This document shows, in pieces, positions 1 to 8,700 of a stretch of 21,380 bases of DNA. The notes beneath the pieces were generated by a model. That model saw only the letters and a list, made by a program, of their open reading frames with translations. It made no database searches and had not been told where the DNA came from. The DNA comes from Klebsormidium nitens. Taxonomy: Eukaryota > Streptophyta > Klebsormidiophyceae > Klebsormidiales > Klebsormidiaceae. Each line of letters opens with the position of its first letter. Position 1 is the stretch's first letter. The stretch is from positions 1 through 21,380 of the forward strand of contig DF237824.1 of NCBI GenBank assembly GCA_000708835.1. The letters run 5' to 3'. A program made the translations under genes and the position numbers.

Positions 1-19
1 CCGCTTCAGCAGGGGTGTA

Positions 20-304
20 CTACTTGCGCACCCTTCCATCTACGAACCCAACTCCGGTGACTGTATCCGTCAAGAGAGGCCGCAAAGAGAAGGAGAAAGT
101 AGATAAGGTGAAGGCGTGCAATGACGAGGTTTGTGTCAGTTGCTCAGGGTGAGGCAGAAGGAGCAGACGCAGCTTGGCCGGGAGGGGGCGTACATACATA
201 AATTCAGAACTAGGACACATTAGAACGAGCTTGTACGTTCTTTTTCTCCTTTTCGGAACATTTGGGACGCAGTGTGTAATGTACGATGGCTTCAATGGCT
301 TCAA
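20..304 (-). other. Open stretch without recognisable product; 9-bp tandem repeat at its edge
   Basis: An open minus-strand frame of 94 codons covers this segment, but its composition (Ser/Leu/Pro/Arg-rich, no domain) does not look like a conserved protein and I do not call a gene. At 286-312 the 9-bp unit atggcttca is repeated about three times in tandem, which puts a low-complexity start on the frame. Nothing else was recognised in the first 340 bases. Confidence 0.25.
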
Positions 305-340
305 TGGCTTCCTTTGAAACCATTATACCTTCTTTTAGGT

Positions 341-1254
341 TCAAAGTTTTAGCTTTGCAATTCTGCTCCTGCCATCCTGAACCTCATCACCATTTTGCTC
401 CAATGCAATATTCAATCGAATAGCAAGCACTTGAACTGCAGCACCTACAAGTCCAGGGTTGGAGTGGCACTGCCTCTGAGAGCTCTGTTTTAGCATGTGC
501 TGAAGGCGGCTTCTGACATTGTCGATGGAATTCACCTCTAGTTGATACAGAGTTGGGTCCAATCTGCTGAGCAAGATAGAAAGAAGCTGTACCAGCAGCT
601 CTCCATGACGCTGATCCGTGATCAAGAATACTTTATTCAGAAGCTGCTGTGCTAAAGCAAAAGCATGCACTGTGTTCAGGGGTTGAGAAACTAGGTGGTT
701 GTCAGGAGACACGGTAGCAGCACCTCAAAGACATTCCATTTTCCCTCACTATTGTTACGGGCTAGCGATTCGCCGGTCTGGATAAGCACTTGCAAGACCA
801 AGCTGGGAGCCCATTCCTCCTGCCGGATGAACAGCGTGAAGCTCCTTATTTTCTGGCTAAAATGCTCAAAATCATCCTCTGACAGAGCGTCTACCCACAT
901 GTTGTACGTACAAAATAACTCTCTCATTGCACTACCGCTGAATTGTTCAAGGGATTCTAAGATGCTTCTGATCAACATGACACCTTGGTTCTGCCGAATG
1001 TGATCCAGTATTCGTGATTGTGATGGAAACAAGCCCTCTTCTCCATTCCACACTGCCATGCATTTGTTGATGTATGCGGCCATACCTTCAACGGTCAGAT
1101 CTCTATGCTCCATTGCTTTTTCAAGCCTGTGAAAGTGTTTCTCGCTGTTGGCGTCAGCAATCCTCCCTCGCAGATATGTGTGGCTGTAAGAACCACAACA
1201 GCTCAACATGTGGATGTCGTACCAGAACGATATTGTTTTCCTCCTTACATCCAC
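341..1254 (-). pseudogene. Helical protein of unknown function, split by a frameshift near 711
   Basis: Two minus-strand frames join into one plausible protein of about 300 residues. The upstream frame (1254 to about 711) runs through residues such as GVMLIRSILESLEQF and NVFEVLLPC and then stops at once. The downstream frame opens three codons before the same point and continues with SPDNHLVSQPLNTVHAF and a helical tail rich in Leu, Gln and Arg. Its only in-frame initiator there is GTG, so it is unlikely to be a separate gene. A single-base change near 711 would explain the break. The periodic hydrophobic pattern suggests an alpha-helical, possibly helical-repeat, protein, but I recognise no family. 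A candidate 3' splice site (gttcttacag) inside the upstream frame near 1201 leaves open that this is a host exon with an upstream intron and not a viral gene. A sequencing error is an alternative to true decay. Confidence 0.4.
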
Positions 1255-1510
1255 GTTCAGGAAACATTATAAGACGCCAGTACACGTTCCCAGAAGGAGC
1301 ATCCCAAAGGAACCCAGGCTACCCACGAAGGCGCCATTCTTGTGCATTTGGTTTAGCGTTGCCCTTCTCTGGCAGGAGGGAACCAAAATAGCGCGGCACT
1401 GCTACAAAAACCCAGTGGGGTGGGTTTTAGGGCCTATGTATGTATCTGCATAAGGCATCCATATGGCACGCGTTGGAAGCTGTAAGATGCAAGGGTGGGA
1501 CCGTACCGCC

Positions 1511-2125
1511 CTAGAATCGGGTAGAGTTGCCAATCAGACGTCTCTTTTTACGTGGTAGATGAGCGTCTGGCACGTTGGGGAACCGTCTTGCGGGCAGGAG
1601 GCCCAGCATATTTTTTTCGTTCGCTTTCGAGCTTTTTAAGAAGGGTACGTACCTACCATCGTCCCTAAGATCTCCCTCCAATGATTGGGGCCATTTCTTT
1701 GCTGCCCCCCTGCCACCTATTGCCTCTACCCATCTACCAGACAACCATTCATAACCGTCGACCCAGAAGGGATCGTCTCCCTCCTCTGCTCTAACTCGAT
1801 CATATATACCATGAATGACGGTGCCAGCAGCAGGGTTTACGCACCTCATCTTTATGTATCGAATGGTATTACCGGTTGTGTATCTTGGAGCTTCAGAATG
1901 CTCCAAATCAACATGTGCATACCTCTTTGTATTGGGTTTGGGACCGGGGCCCCAGTACGATCCTCCGGACCACTGGAATCGTCCGTAGTTGCCAACGGAG
2001 GGTTCGTACGGCTCCTCATTGACATCATCATACAACCAAGAAGGATAGGCATTGGGCTGTTCCCAAGGAAACACGATACCGGCCGGGAGCTCTAACCATG
2101 CGCGATCCTCAACAGGCGTGCTCCT
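1511..2125 (-). CDS. C-terminal continuation of the SET-protein frame (uncharacterised, after an in-frame TAG)
   Basis: This open stretch of 204 codons is in the same frame as the SET-domain gene upstream and is separated from it only by one TAG. It has no ATG near its beginning: the first 17 codons after the TAG and the next residue (GTG) contain none, and the first in-frame ATG comes well inside, at the IKMRCVNPAAG segment. It is therefore better explained as the second half of a protein of about 410 aa than as an independent gene. The protein is rich in Trp, Tyr, Gly and Pro in its first third (WSGGSYWGPGPKPN) and ends in a basic tail (LPRKKRRLIGNSTRF) that could bind nucleic acid or act as a localisation signal. 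No family is recognised. It could alternatively start at a non-ATG codon as a separate viral gene. Confidence 0.5.
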   Translation of the reverse strand, partial: RSTPVEDRAWLELPAGIVFPWEQPNAYPSWLYDDVNEEPYEPSVGNYGRFQWSGGSYWGPGPKPNTKRYAHVDLEHSEAPRYTTGNTIRYIKMRCVNPAAGTVIHGIYDRVRAEEGDDPFWVDGYEWLSGRWVEAIGGRGAAKKWPQSLEGDLRDDGRYVPFLKSSKANEKNMLGLLPARRFPNVPDAHLPRKKRRLIGNSTRF

Positions 2126-2743
2126 CTAGTACGGGTTCTCTTTGCAGGAGCAATGGACATTCGAACCCCGGGGATAGTCTGATCGATCATTCTCTGGACC
2201 ATAGCAGAGCGTCAGTTCGTCTTTAGCTTTCAACGGGGCCCGCGTCCATATTTCCAAACGCTTACGGGGGAAGTTGCGTACCCAGAAACAGTTTGGGTGT
2301 CCCTTTGCTTTGTTCTGTTTCCCACTGGGTTCGTTGATGTATGGTGTAAGGTGATGAGCATATTGTGAAGCTACGTGCAGTCCAGTGTCATCAGAAGGAT
2401 CAATGACCGAATCGTCAAGCACGGTGCCGTCCTCTGGGTGGTAGTAGAAGAAGTCCATCGCATACTTGTGAGAGGCTTTCGTCCCACTTCTTTTGATCTT
2501 CCTGTTCTTTGTCAACGCATCCTTCCAATGATCAGCCGTGTATATCTTCCCCGGATAGGTGCCAACATAAGTACCCGCTGGGACCTCACCTTTGAGGGTT
2601 GCCTTCACACGTACTCCTACGCCCTTGCCTTCCCTTGAAGCATCATACTGTTCAAAGCAGTCAAGGTTGTCAAGAGCGTCCGTGCTGCTCGGGGCAATTG
2701 CTCCCGCTTCATGGTGTGGCAGGTCATCCCACATGTATATCAT
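2126..2743 (-). CDS. SET-domain lysine methyltransferase-like protein (virus-type)
   Basis: A 205-aa intronless frame with the landmarks of a SET domain in the right order. These are GKGVGVRV near residue 40 (the usual G-x-G start), GTYVGTYPG near 60 (the 'G-x-Y-x-G' strand), YAMDFF near 95, the knot segment HHLTPYINEPSG near 130 with GHPNC after it, and DELTLCYGPEND near 175 (the usual E-L-T-x-x-Y-G). SET proteins transfer a methyl group from S-adenosylmethionine to lysine, and compact SET enzymes of algal viruses can methylate host histone H3; whether this one does is inference. The classic N-H-S-C-x-P-N is replaced by N-E-P-S-...-P-N, so activity is uncertain. After VHCSCKENPY the frame stops at TAG (2128-2126), then stays open for another 204 codons. 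The gene has the same orientation as the small membrane-protein gene upstream, about 90 bases away. Confidence 0.75.
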   Translation of the reverse strand: MIYMWDDLPHHEAGAIAPSSTDALDNLDCFEQYDASREGKGVGVRVKATLKGEVPAGTYVGTYPGKIYTADHWKDALTKNRKIKRSGTKASHKYAMDFFYYHPEDGTVLDDSVIDPSDDTGLHVASQYAHHLTPYINEPSGKQNKAKGHPNCFWVRNFPRKRLEIWTRAPLKAKDELTLCYGPENDRSDYPRGSNVHCSCKENPY

Positions 2744-2832
2744 TGTTCATGATGCCTTACAAGAGAATCTTTCTAGTTGTATAGGCATTCGAAACCAGTG
2801 CTTTTCTGCATCCATAGCATGCGACGCTGAGT

Positions 2833-3147
2833 TTAAATGGAGTCATTAGTCGTTGCAAAGGGTGCACCGAATCGGCCCTCAACCTTGAAGGCTGTCTTTG
2901 GCCGTACAAATGGGGCATGTACCACATGGGCTACTTTTTCAATAGCCTTTCTGACCTTTTTCTTTGGTTTCGGCGGGTCATCATCTTTGATGTCTTCATT
3001 TTCAGCTTCAATGTCCTTGAAACCTTCATATGTTTGTGGTATGTATATCCCTCGAGGTACGTACCGCATCGTACATGGGTCCGTCATGAGAGTTGCCATA
3101 ACCGTGAATGCTATCAATGTGACTGCAAGCAGGGTCATTGCATCCAT
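2833..3147 (-). CDS. Small single-pass membrane protein, virus-block member
   Basis: A 104-aa frame if it starts at the first ATG (3147-3145); the longer open frame begins upstream at a TTG and I prefer the ATG. Residues 4-21 (TLLAVTLIAFTVMATLM) form one hydrophobic helix right at the N-terminus. A short segment with TMRYVPRGIYIPQTYEGF follows, then an acidic patch (IEAENEDIKDDD), a strongly basic stretch (PPKPKKKVRKAIEK) and a mixed C-terminus ending TNDSI. An N-terminal anchor with a charged tail is common among small virion membrane proteins of large DNA viruses, but no specific family is recognised. It is divergent from the plus-strand virion-like gene at 3395, and the roughly 250 bases between them would hold both promoters. 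Confidence 0.5.
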   Translation of the reverse strand: MDAMTLLAVTLIAFTVMATLMTDPCTMRYVPRGIYIPQTYEGFKDIEAENEDIKDDDPPKPKKKVRKAIEKVAHVVHAPFVRPKTAFKVEGRFGAPFATTNDSI

Positions 3148-3394
3148 GCCGTCTTTCAATCTATCTAGATAAATGTTGGCTTTTGCCCGGTAGGTCAAGA
3201 AAGATTAGGGTCTTTGTGAGCTAATGCGAAAGTCATCCTTACCCTGTCGTTGAAGCAGATTCAGGTTCAGGCACAGCAGAGACTAAGAAGTTCTTTGTGC
3301 CCGCAAACTTTTGAGGCAGTGCAAGACTACCTAAGCACCTACGGAATGCGTTGTAGGGAATACTCTTTTTTGTTTTGTACTCAGGAGAGTCAAG

Positions 3395-3892
3395 ATGCGG
3401 GGGGTTCCTACCAGCAAAGAGGTCACGACATACGTGCTTGTAGACAACAGAAACAGGAATTCTAGTGACTCCTCTCCGTTCGACTTTCGAGTTAGCCTGT
3501 CGAGCGCCTCTACACCCTTTCAATTGATCTCTTCCATACGGCTTGTCCAGATGCAGATTGCGAAAATGCATGGCGAAGACTACTCAATCGTCAGCGTAGA
3601 ACCCATAGACGGTCGCGTGCAATGTGCTGGCAATGGCGGGACTGATGCATTTGCTGTTGCCATGTATAGCAATACGGACTATCTCTCATTGAACGTGCTG
3701 TGTGGAGACAATATAACGGGCGAGACGACGTTCGACCCGCCTCTTGCACGTCTAGACAACCTGCGCATCCGTCTCAAAAAGTATGATGGTAGTCTAATAA
3801 CGCAAGATGATGTCACAAACTCTGATGGGACCTTCAACGACAGAGTTATGATGACCTTTTCTATTGTGCACAAGAATTTGAACGTCCCCTGA
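3395..3892 (+). CDS. Putative virion protein, minor capsid/penton-like (NCLDV or polinton-like virus)
   Basis: An intronless 165-aa frame starting at ATG 3395. The N-terminus has the pattern TTYVLVDNRNRN, then a Ser-rich turn, then PFDFRVSLSS, then a segment leading to ISSIRLVQMQI. This 'V-D-x-R-x-R ... F-x-V-x-L ... V-x-S-I-R-L' order recurs in virion proteins of nucleocytoplasmic large DNA viruses and polinton-like viruses of algae, several of which are single jelly-roll minor capsid or penton proteins. The C-terminal part has LDNLRIRLKKYDGSLI, the typical 'L-x-x-L-x-I-x-x-x-x-x-D-G' strand pair. The length fits a single jelly roll. It is the only gene on the plus strand in this block and is divergent from the membrane-protein gene. 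The family call rests on pattern recognition, so it could be another small structural protein; a viral origin is the safer part of the claim. Confidence 0.5.
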   Translation: MRGVPTSKEVTTYVLVDNRNRNSSDSSPFDFRVSLSSASTPFQLISSIRLVQMQIAKMHGEDYSIVSVEPIDGRVQCAGNGGTDAFAVAMYSNTDYLSLNVLCGDNITGETTFDPPLARLDNLRIRLKKYDGSLITQDDVTNSDGTFNDRVMMTFSIVHKNLNVP

Positions 3893-4011
3893 TATAAAGT
3901 TGAATGTTGTTGATGCCGCTGAGGCCGCAATTGTGCCAGCCATGTGCAGAGCTGCTTGCTGTGGAGCATTTACAACACAATTGTCCTTGCGGCCGACTCT
4001 TTTGCCTCTCT

Positions 4012-4356
4012 CTAGTCGTCGAGCAGCCTGCTTAGACGTTGGAGACTGGGCTTTGGAGGAAGGGCTTTAAACTTCATGCTGAATCCATTATCAATTTCGT
4101 CAGGAGGATCGATTACCGCTATAGCTGCTGCTTCCAAGCTGTCAATATTCTTTTGGGAATCAGCAGCGGTGCGCTTTGCTGCTCTGGTGGCTCTTGGTGA
4201 GGGAGTCATGACCCTCAGCATGTCCTGCAAAAGATGGCACTCGGGTCTTTTTTCTAGTCGCTTTTCTCTCCCAATGTCCACTTGCAACAAAGACATATAA
4301 CCTCTAACACGCAACACGTAGTCAATCTTACGCCCCCGTTCAAGTAGTAAAGTCAT
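4012..4356 (-). CDS. Small basic protein of unknown function, virus-block member
   Basis: A 114-aa frame starting at ATG (4356-4354). It is basic in its first two thirds (RGRKIDYVLRVRGY, REKRLEKRPE, SPRATRAAKRTAADSQK), with an acidic spacer (DPPDEIDN) and a C-terminal segment SLQRLSRLLDD. It has no membrane segment and no recognisable domain. It converges with the plus-strand virion-like gene, ending 120 bases beyond that gene's stop. Lack of introns and close packing fit the virus-like block, but this is the least certain coding call there; base composition and a conserved homologue would be needed to confirm that it is expressed. Confidence 0.35.
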   Translation of the reverse strand: MTLLLERGRKIDYVLRVRGYMSLLQVDIGREKRLEKRPECHLLQDMLRVMTPSPRATRAAKRTAADSQKNIDSLEAAAIAVIDPPDEIDNGFSMKFKALPPKPSLQRLSRLLDD

Positions 4357-4429
4357 GAGTCGACGAGCAGCACATACTGTACGTCATCTTGCTTCACTTT
4401 GAAGCAGGCCGAGGCTGGCCTCTAAGTAT

Positions 4430-4600
4430 GTTTAAAACCGATAAAAATAAAGGTTAAAACATGTTTTGTCGTTGTTTTAAACATGTTACTTTTATTTATT
4501 AAAAACATTATTTTGGAGGCCGCTAGTACGGTCCCCCTTGTCCTTGCTTTTCAAAGTTTTAAACATGTTTAACACCGTTAGTCAAAGGGTCCCTAAGCCA
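4430..4600. repeat. AT-rich spacer with three AAACATGTT palindromic motifs
   Basis: The stretch is markedly more AT-rich than its surroundings. The self-complementary core AACATGTT occurs three times in extended forms: aaaacatgtttt at 4456-4467, gttttaaacatgttac at 4474-4489, and gttttaaacatgtttaac at 4556-4573. The first and third are near inverted copies of each other (ggttaaaacatgtttt against the third copy's aaacatgtttaacacc). It lies at the edge of the virus-like block, just upstream of the small basic gene. It could be a promoter, a terminator or the remains of an element end. Confidence 0.55.
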
Positions 4601-5629
4601 AACAATGCCTACAATAGGTCGGATGGGTCCTACTCTTTATAAGGCAATCGACTATGAGAATCAAACATCAAATTTGATGCCGATATCCAAGTTGAACGTT
4701 GTTTTACAAAATATAATATGAGCTTTTTTGCAGTCGAGTTGCCACCCCGGGGCGGCGAGCAAAGGCGCCCAACGCAGTGCAAAATGCTTATCGGGCTCCG
4801 AGCATGTAGGTGCGTGCATGGCAAGCCCTGGGGCTGTAGCCAGGCGTGACAATCAAACTGTCGTGCAATATCTAAGCCGACTCAATCAATCAGCGGACGG
4901 AACGTGTTGTGCACCATTTTTGAAACCCTTATCTAGCAGAAACGTTGATTGCACAGCTTCTACGGTGAGTTACTCATCTACATCATCGTAGACACTGATA
5001 CCCAATAAAGGAGCTAGTTGTACAAGCCAAATCACGTTGACTGAGCTTGGCTCTAGAGGGTTGTCGATTGCTGATCGATTATGCACCTTCACCAAGTTGC
5101 GGTTTGGCGTAACTTAGCGTGTCTAACGGCTCATCTTACGAGTACGGGTCTCGTCACAAACGCTCGAGTTCAGGTGGACAGCCGAGAGTAGGTGCTAGTC
5201 TCGCTTGAATGTAAGGTTTCCAACCTAAGTTTTCAAAGAAGAAAAAACAGCACACAATTTTGGTGCAGTAAACAACGTGAGAATGCAGCTTGTGTATTGT
5301 CATTAGCAAGGAACTTGCTGTGAAAAAAAACGGCTATATTGCAACTTACAAAGGCTACGACATATGCAAGTGGCTGAAGTGTAGATGCAAAGAAGCCACA
5401 ATATACAATTTTTGAAAAGTGCGACACCAGGTGCCACGTTAAATATAAAACGTGAGTAACACTTGCTAATTATTGGTGAACAGAAACGGTAAGAGCTACT
5501 TCGTACCGACTACCAGCAAGTAAATACATCTTCTCAACGATTCCAGAATCAGGAAATAATGATCGCGACTCTAGTCTTTGATTAACCAGGTCCCCCATGC
5601 AAGTCGTACATCCTTGGATGGAAGATACG
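4601..5629. other. Intergenic stretch, no gene recognised
   Basis: Only short open stretches are present, with no domain, no believable start and no paired splice sites. The last part (about 5230-5629) would contain the 3' untranslated region and poly(A) site of the kinase gene on the minus strand; I could not identify a definite poly(A) signal. No tRNA, rRNA or repeat array was seen. Confidence 0.5.
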
Positions 5630-5731
5630 CTATCTGTCTTCGTTTGGCCCAATTGTCCTACTTATGCCTCTATCCTGGCAAACGTACTTGACCAACAGCA
5701 GCTGTAGGTGCTTCTTTTGGAGGGGCTTTGG
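5630..5731 (-). CDS. Kinase gene exon 13: receiver C-terminus and stop
   Basis: A terminal exon of 33 codons plus TAG. The acceptor ctaccctgcag joins DDFL to [17 protein letters not shown], giving the conserved Lys-Pro of receivers at exactly the right place, followed by the last helix and a short hydrophilic tail ending NEDR. The preceding intron (394 bp) is the shortest and carries a 20-bp tandem repeat. Confidence 0.85.
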   Translation of the reverse strand, partial: PKPLQKKHLQLLLVKYVCQDRGISRTIGPNEDR

Positions 5732-8700
5732 CTGCAGGGTAGCAATACCAAACACAATAAGTACGAATCACACCTTGCCAAGGTCCACCTCCAAGCCTTG
5801 TTTCAAGCAACTAAGCAAGGGTAGCCTCTCAATCAAAGTGGTAACAATCGCTACCCGCCTGAACCTAAGATATTCCCAATACAAAGCAAGCCTAAGCAAG
5901 TGTAGGCAAGCCTAAGCAAGCGTGGTAATAGACGCCCCTGCCCCGACGGAACTCGAACCCCCATCGCTGGAAAGACATACATGCCCCCAGTCGAACCTGA
6001 AAAACCCTCACCCGAAACCGGCGGCAGCGCGCTTGGAAGAGCAGCACCCTCGTCAAACGACAAGGGAAGGGCCACCACTAATGTCATTCCCCCGCCCCGA
6101 CATAAGAAAGCTTAGCTCCACTCACCAGAAAGTCGTCCATCCCTGCGGCCATGCATTGCTCCCGGCAGCCCTTCATGACGTCTGCCGTCAGGGCAATGAT
6201 TGGCACCCGGCACAGCCCGCAGGCTGTCTCCTCGAAGAGCTGGCCAGCGGACACGCCGTTGAGAACGTGGTGAAGGGTTCTGTTGGCGCGCTCGTGGGGA
6301 CAGCGGCTCAGCTCATCGAGCCTGATGCGGATGGTTGCTTCGTAGCCTGCACATGTGCAGGTTCTGTGCTTTCAGTCTGGTGTGTTACGGTCTTAAACTT
6401 CGCTGTAAGCACGCAAAACGTCCAAACGATCATCGAACCTCACGGAAATCAATGCTACAAGCCCGCAGAAGGTAATCATATGCGGATTTGAAACAGCCAT
6501 GGATAGCCTGGAACGTAATCGTGGCCACATGAAAAGCACAGGATTCCGCTTTGTATCCCAGCGCGGTATGCTGCTCCTCAGCTTGCATTGATTTGCAGAC
6601 GGAAATCGAACCAGCTGCATACGGTATTGTCTTGAAGGCTGAGTGGGCAAGGCCACTTTGAAAGGCATCTTCTTTGATGTGGTAAGGCGCCACATGCTAG
6701 CCGACTTTTCAGTGCTTTCGTCAATCAATCAGGACTTCAAAACGCAGAGTACCACTGCCTTCAGCTACGCCTTCCTGCGCTACATATTCACTAGCAGCCG
6801 AGCTACTGAACCTTTGATTTTGAAAAACGAGGCTCGATCTTTCGAAATCGTTTGCGACACTTGACTGTCACAAACACATCGACACGGCGTTCTTCCATAA
6901 TCCCGTCCCTTTATCTCTGAAGCATTCTTCCGTGAAGACAGCTGTTCAGTCGTACTCAAACGAAGTCCAAACACGTTAGCGTTGAGCAAAACAGGAGAAG
7001 CAGAAAACGGATGCCACAGCAGACCGAAAGAGAAAGGAGCGGACGAAGGCTCCATACCGTCCATGTCCGGCATCTGGACGTCCATGAATACAATGGCGAT
7101 GCGATTGCCGTTGGTAAGCGCTTCCGCACGCATCAGCTCAACGCCTTGCTGGCCGCTTGACACTGCGGCGACGTCCAAGCCCATGTTCTCCAGCAGTCGG
7201 GTCACCACCTTTCGGTTGATGCAGCCATCGTCCACGACCTAAGGTGGAGAGGGCTTTTCAGACAAGGCCTGCGAAGCAACCTGTCAAATGACGCCCTAAA
7301 TAGGCTGTGCATCGCCGTTTGGGTCTTTTAGGAATATGGTTCAAGGATAACCACCTAAAACGATAACCCCTTGGAAGTAGGTCTGTAATTCGTTCGACAT
7401 AACATCGCCCGCAGCTCCATACGCGTCGAAGCATCCTCGTTAGAGTCACTAAGGGATTGCAAGAAGCTGAACTACCAGAAAGAGACACAAACAGATCAAA
7501 CTATTCCAAAGAATCATGAAGTTGCGTTCTTCGTATGAGCCGGGGTCCTGAAAGGGCACCGTAGATTCAAATAATTCTGATGGACGGTTCACAGGACACC
7601 GAAAGATGGCAGCGCTACCAGCTGGCAGACTTGCCATGTTATTGCATTCCAAGAAGAGTTCTGGTCTTGGCGCTACTCTGCAAGTCTGATCGAGAAGGAT
7701 TTCGGAGCAACGTCTGTTGTGGGCCGACCAATGTCAAAACTTCAATAGTTCGGCTGCCCATGCACTCTTGTTGACAAATAAAGAGAAATGGCCGACTTAC
7801 TATTACCAAATCGAACCGCGCAGCGGGCCTTGATAGATGCTCTTATTTTGGAGTCAATTCTTGATGGTTAAATGAACCTAGATTCTGGGGATATCGGTGC
7901 ACAAGCTTGAAAGAAAGGAGAGGAGAATCACGTAGGTTGGAGAGTGAGCCATTGTCAAGAACCAGTCAAAATGATGATCAGGGTGAGAAAGATGTAAAGA
8001 AGCAGTGGTTGCAGAGAGGCATCTCACCAGCGCCCGCGCCCTTTTAAGTCGCAACAGGTCCCCTGCCATCGCTTGCCCGGTGGGGTTCTCCTTCGGCATG
8101 GCCAGAGAAAGGGCCCTATTCACCGCGCTCAGAAGCACGCTCCGTCTGACAGGCCGCAGTAGCACGCTGTCCAAACCCGCCGACAGGGCCTCCGCTTTGA
8201 CGTGTTTGTCTTGGTAGCTCAGAATGCCGACCATTGCACAGTCCTTGCCCCCCGGCTGCGACTGTATCCAGCCAACCAACTTGAACACCGCGAGCCTCTG
8301 AAGTGGGTCGTCTAAGGAGAGGAAGTAGACCCTCTTCTGTGGGCCAGACGGTGGCCAGTCCATGTGCAGGCGGGCTGAGACCATAGGGAGGGGGACGAAG
8401 TCGTCGACAGGGCAGCCCAGCCAGCGGAGGGAGCTGGCAAGAACCTCGTGGTGGACCGCGTCCCTGGAGGCAGTGTGAGGGTTACGGTAAGCCTTTGTTT
8501 TGGTTTGAATAAGCCAGGTTGGATAAGAACTGGGACATTAAAACCCTGGATACAAACCCACGAGCTCCGTTCTGTACCTGTACCCACCCTCATTCCCGAA
8601 CTAACCCCACTCATCCTCCGCGTACTGACCTTTCAACCTGGCTGTTATTCAACCTGCAATCGATGATTTCCAGGTTACGGTCGGTAAGCTTACAGGGGAC

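Noticed and set aside
1685-2095. Plus-strand frame of 136 codons opposite the SET continuation
   Set aside because: No domain and biased composition; it is the shadow of the minus-strand frame.
1511-2743. TAG reassigned to glutamine, as in some ulvophyte algae
   Set aside because: The kinase gene terminates at TAG and its 13 exons contain no in-frame TAG, so there is no support beyond the single codon in the SET frame.
5930-5990. Second tRNA-like sequence suggested by ggttcgagttcc on the minus strand
   Set aside because: Isolated B-box-like string; no A-box at the right distance and no cloverleaf.
5922-6491. Plus-strand open frame of 189 codons
   Set aside because: Antisense to receiver exon 12, with no recognisable domain.
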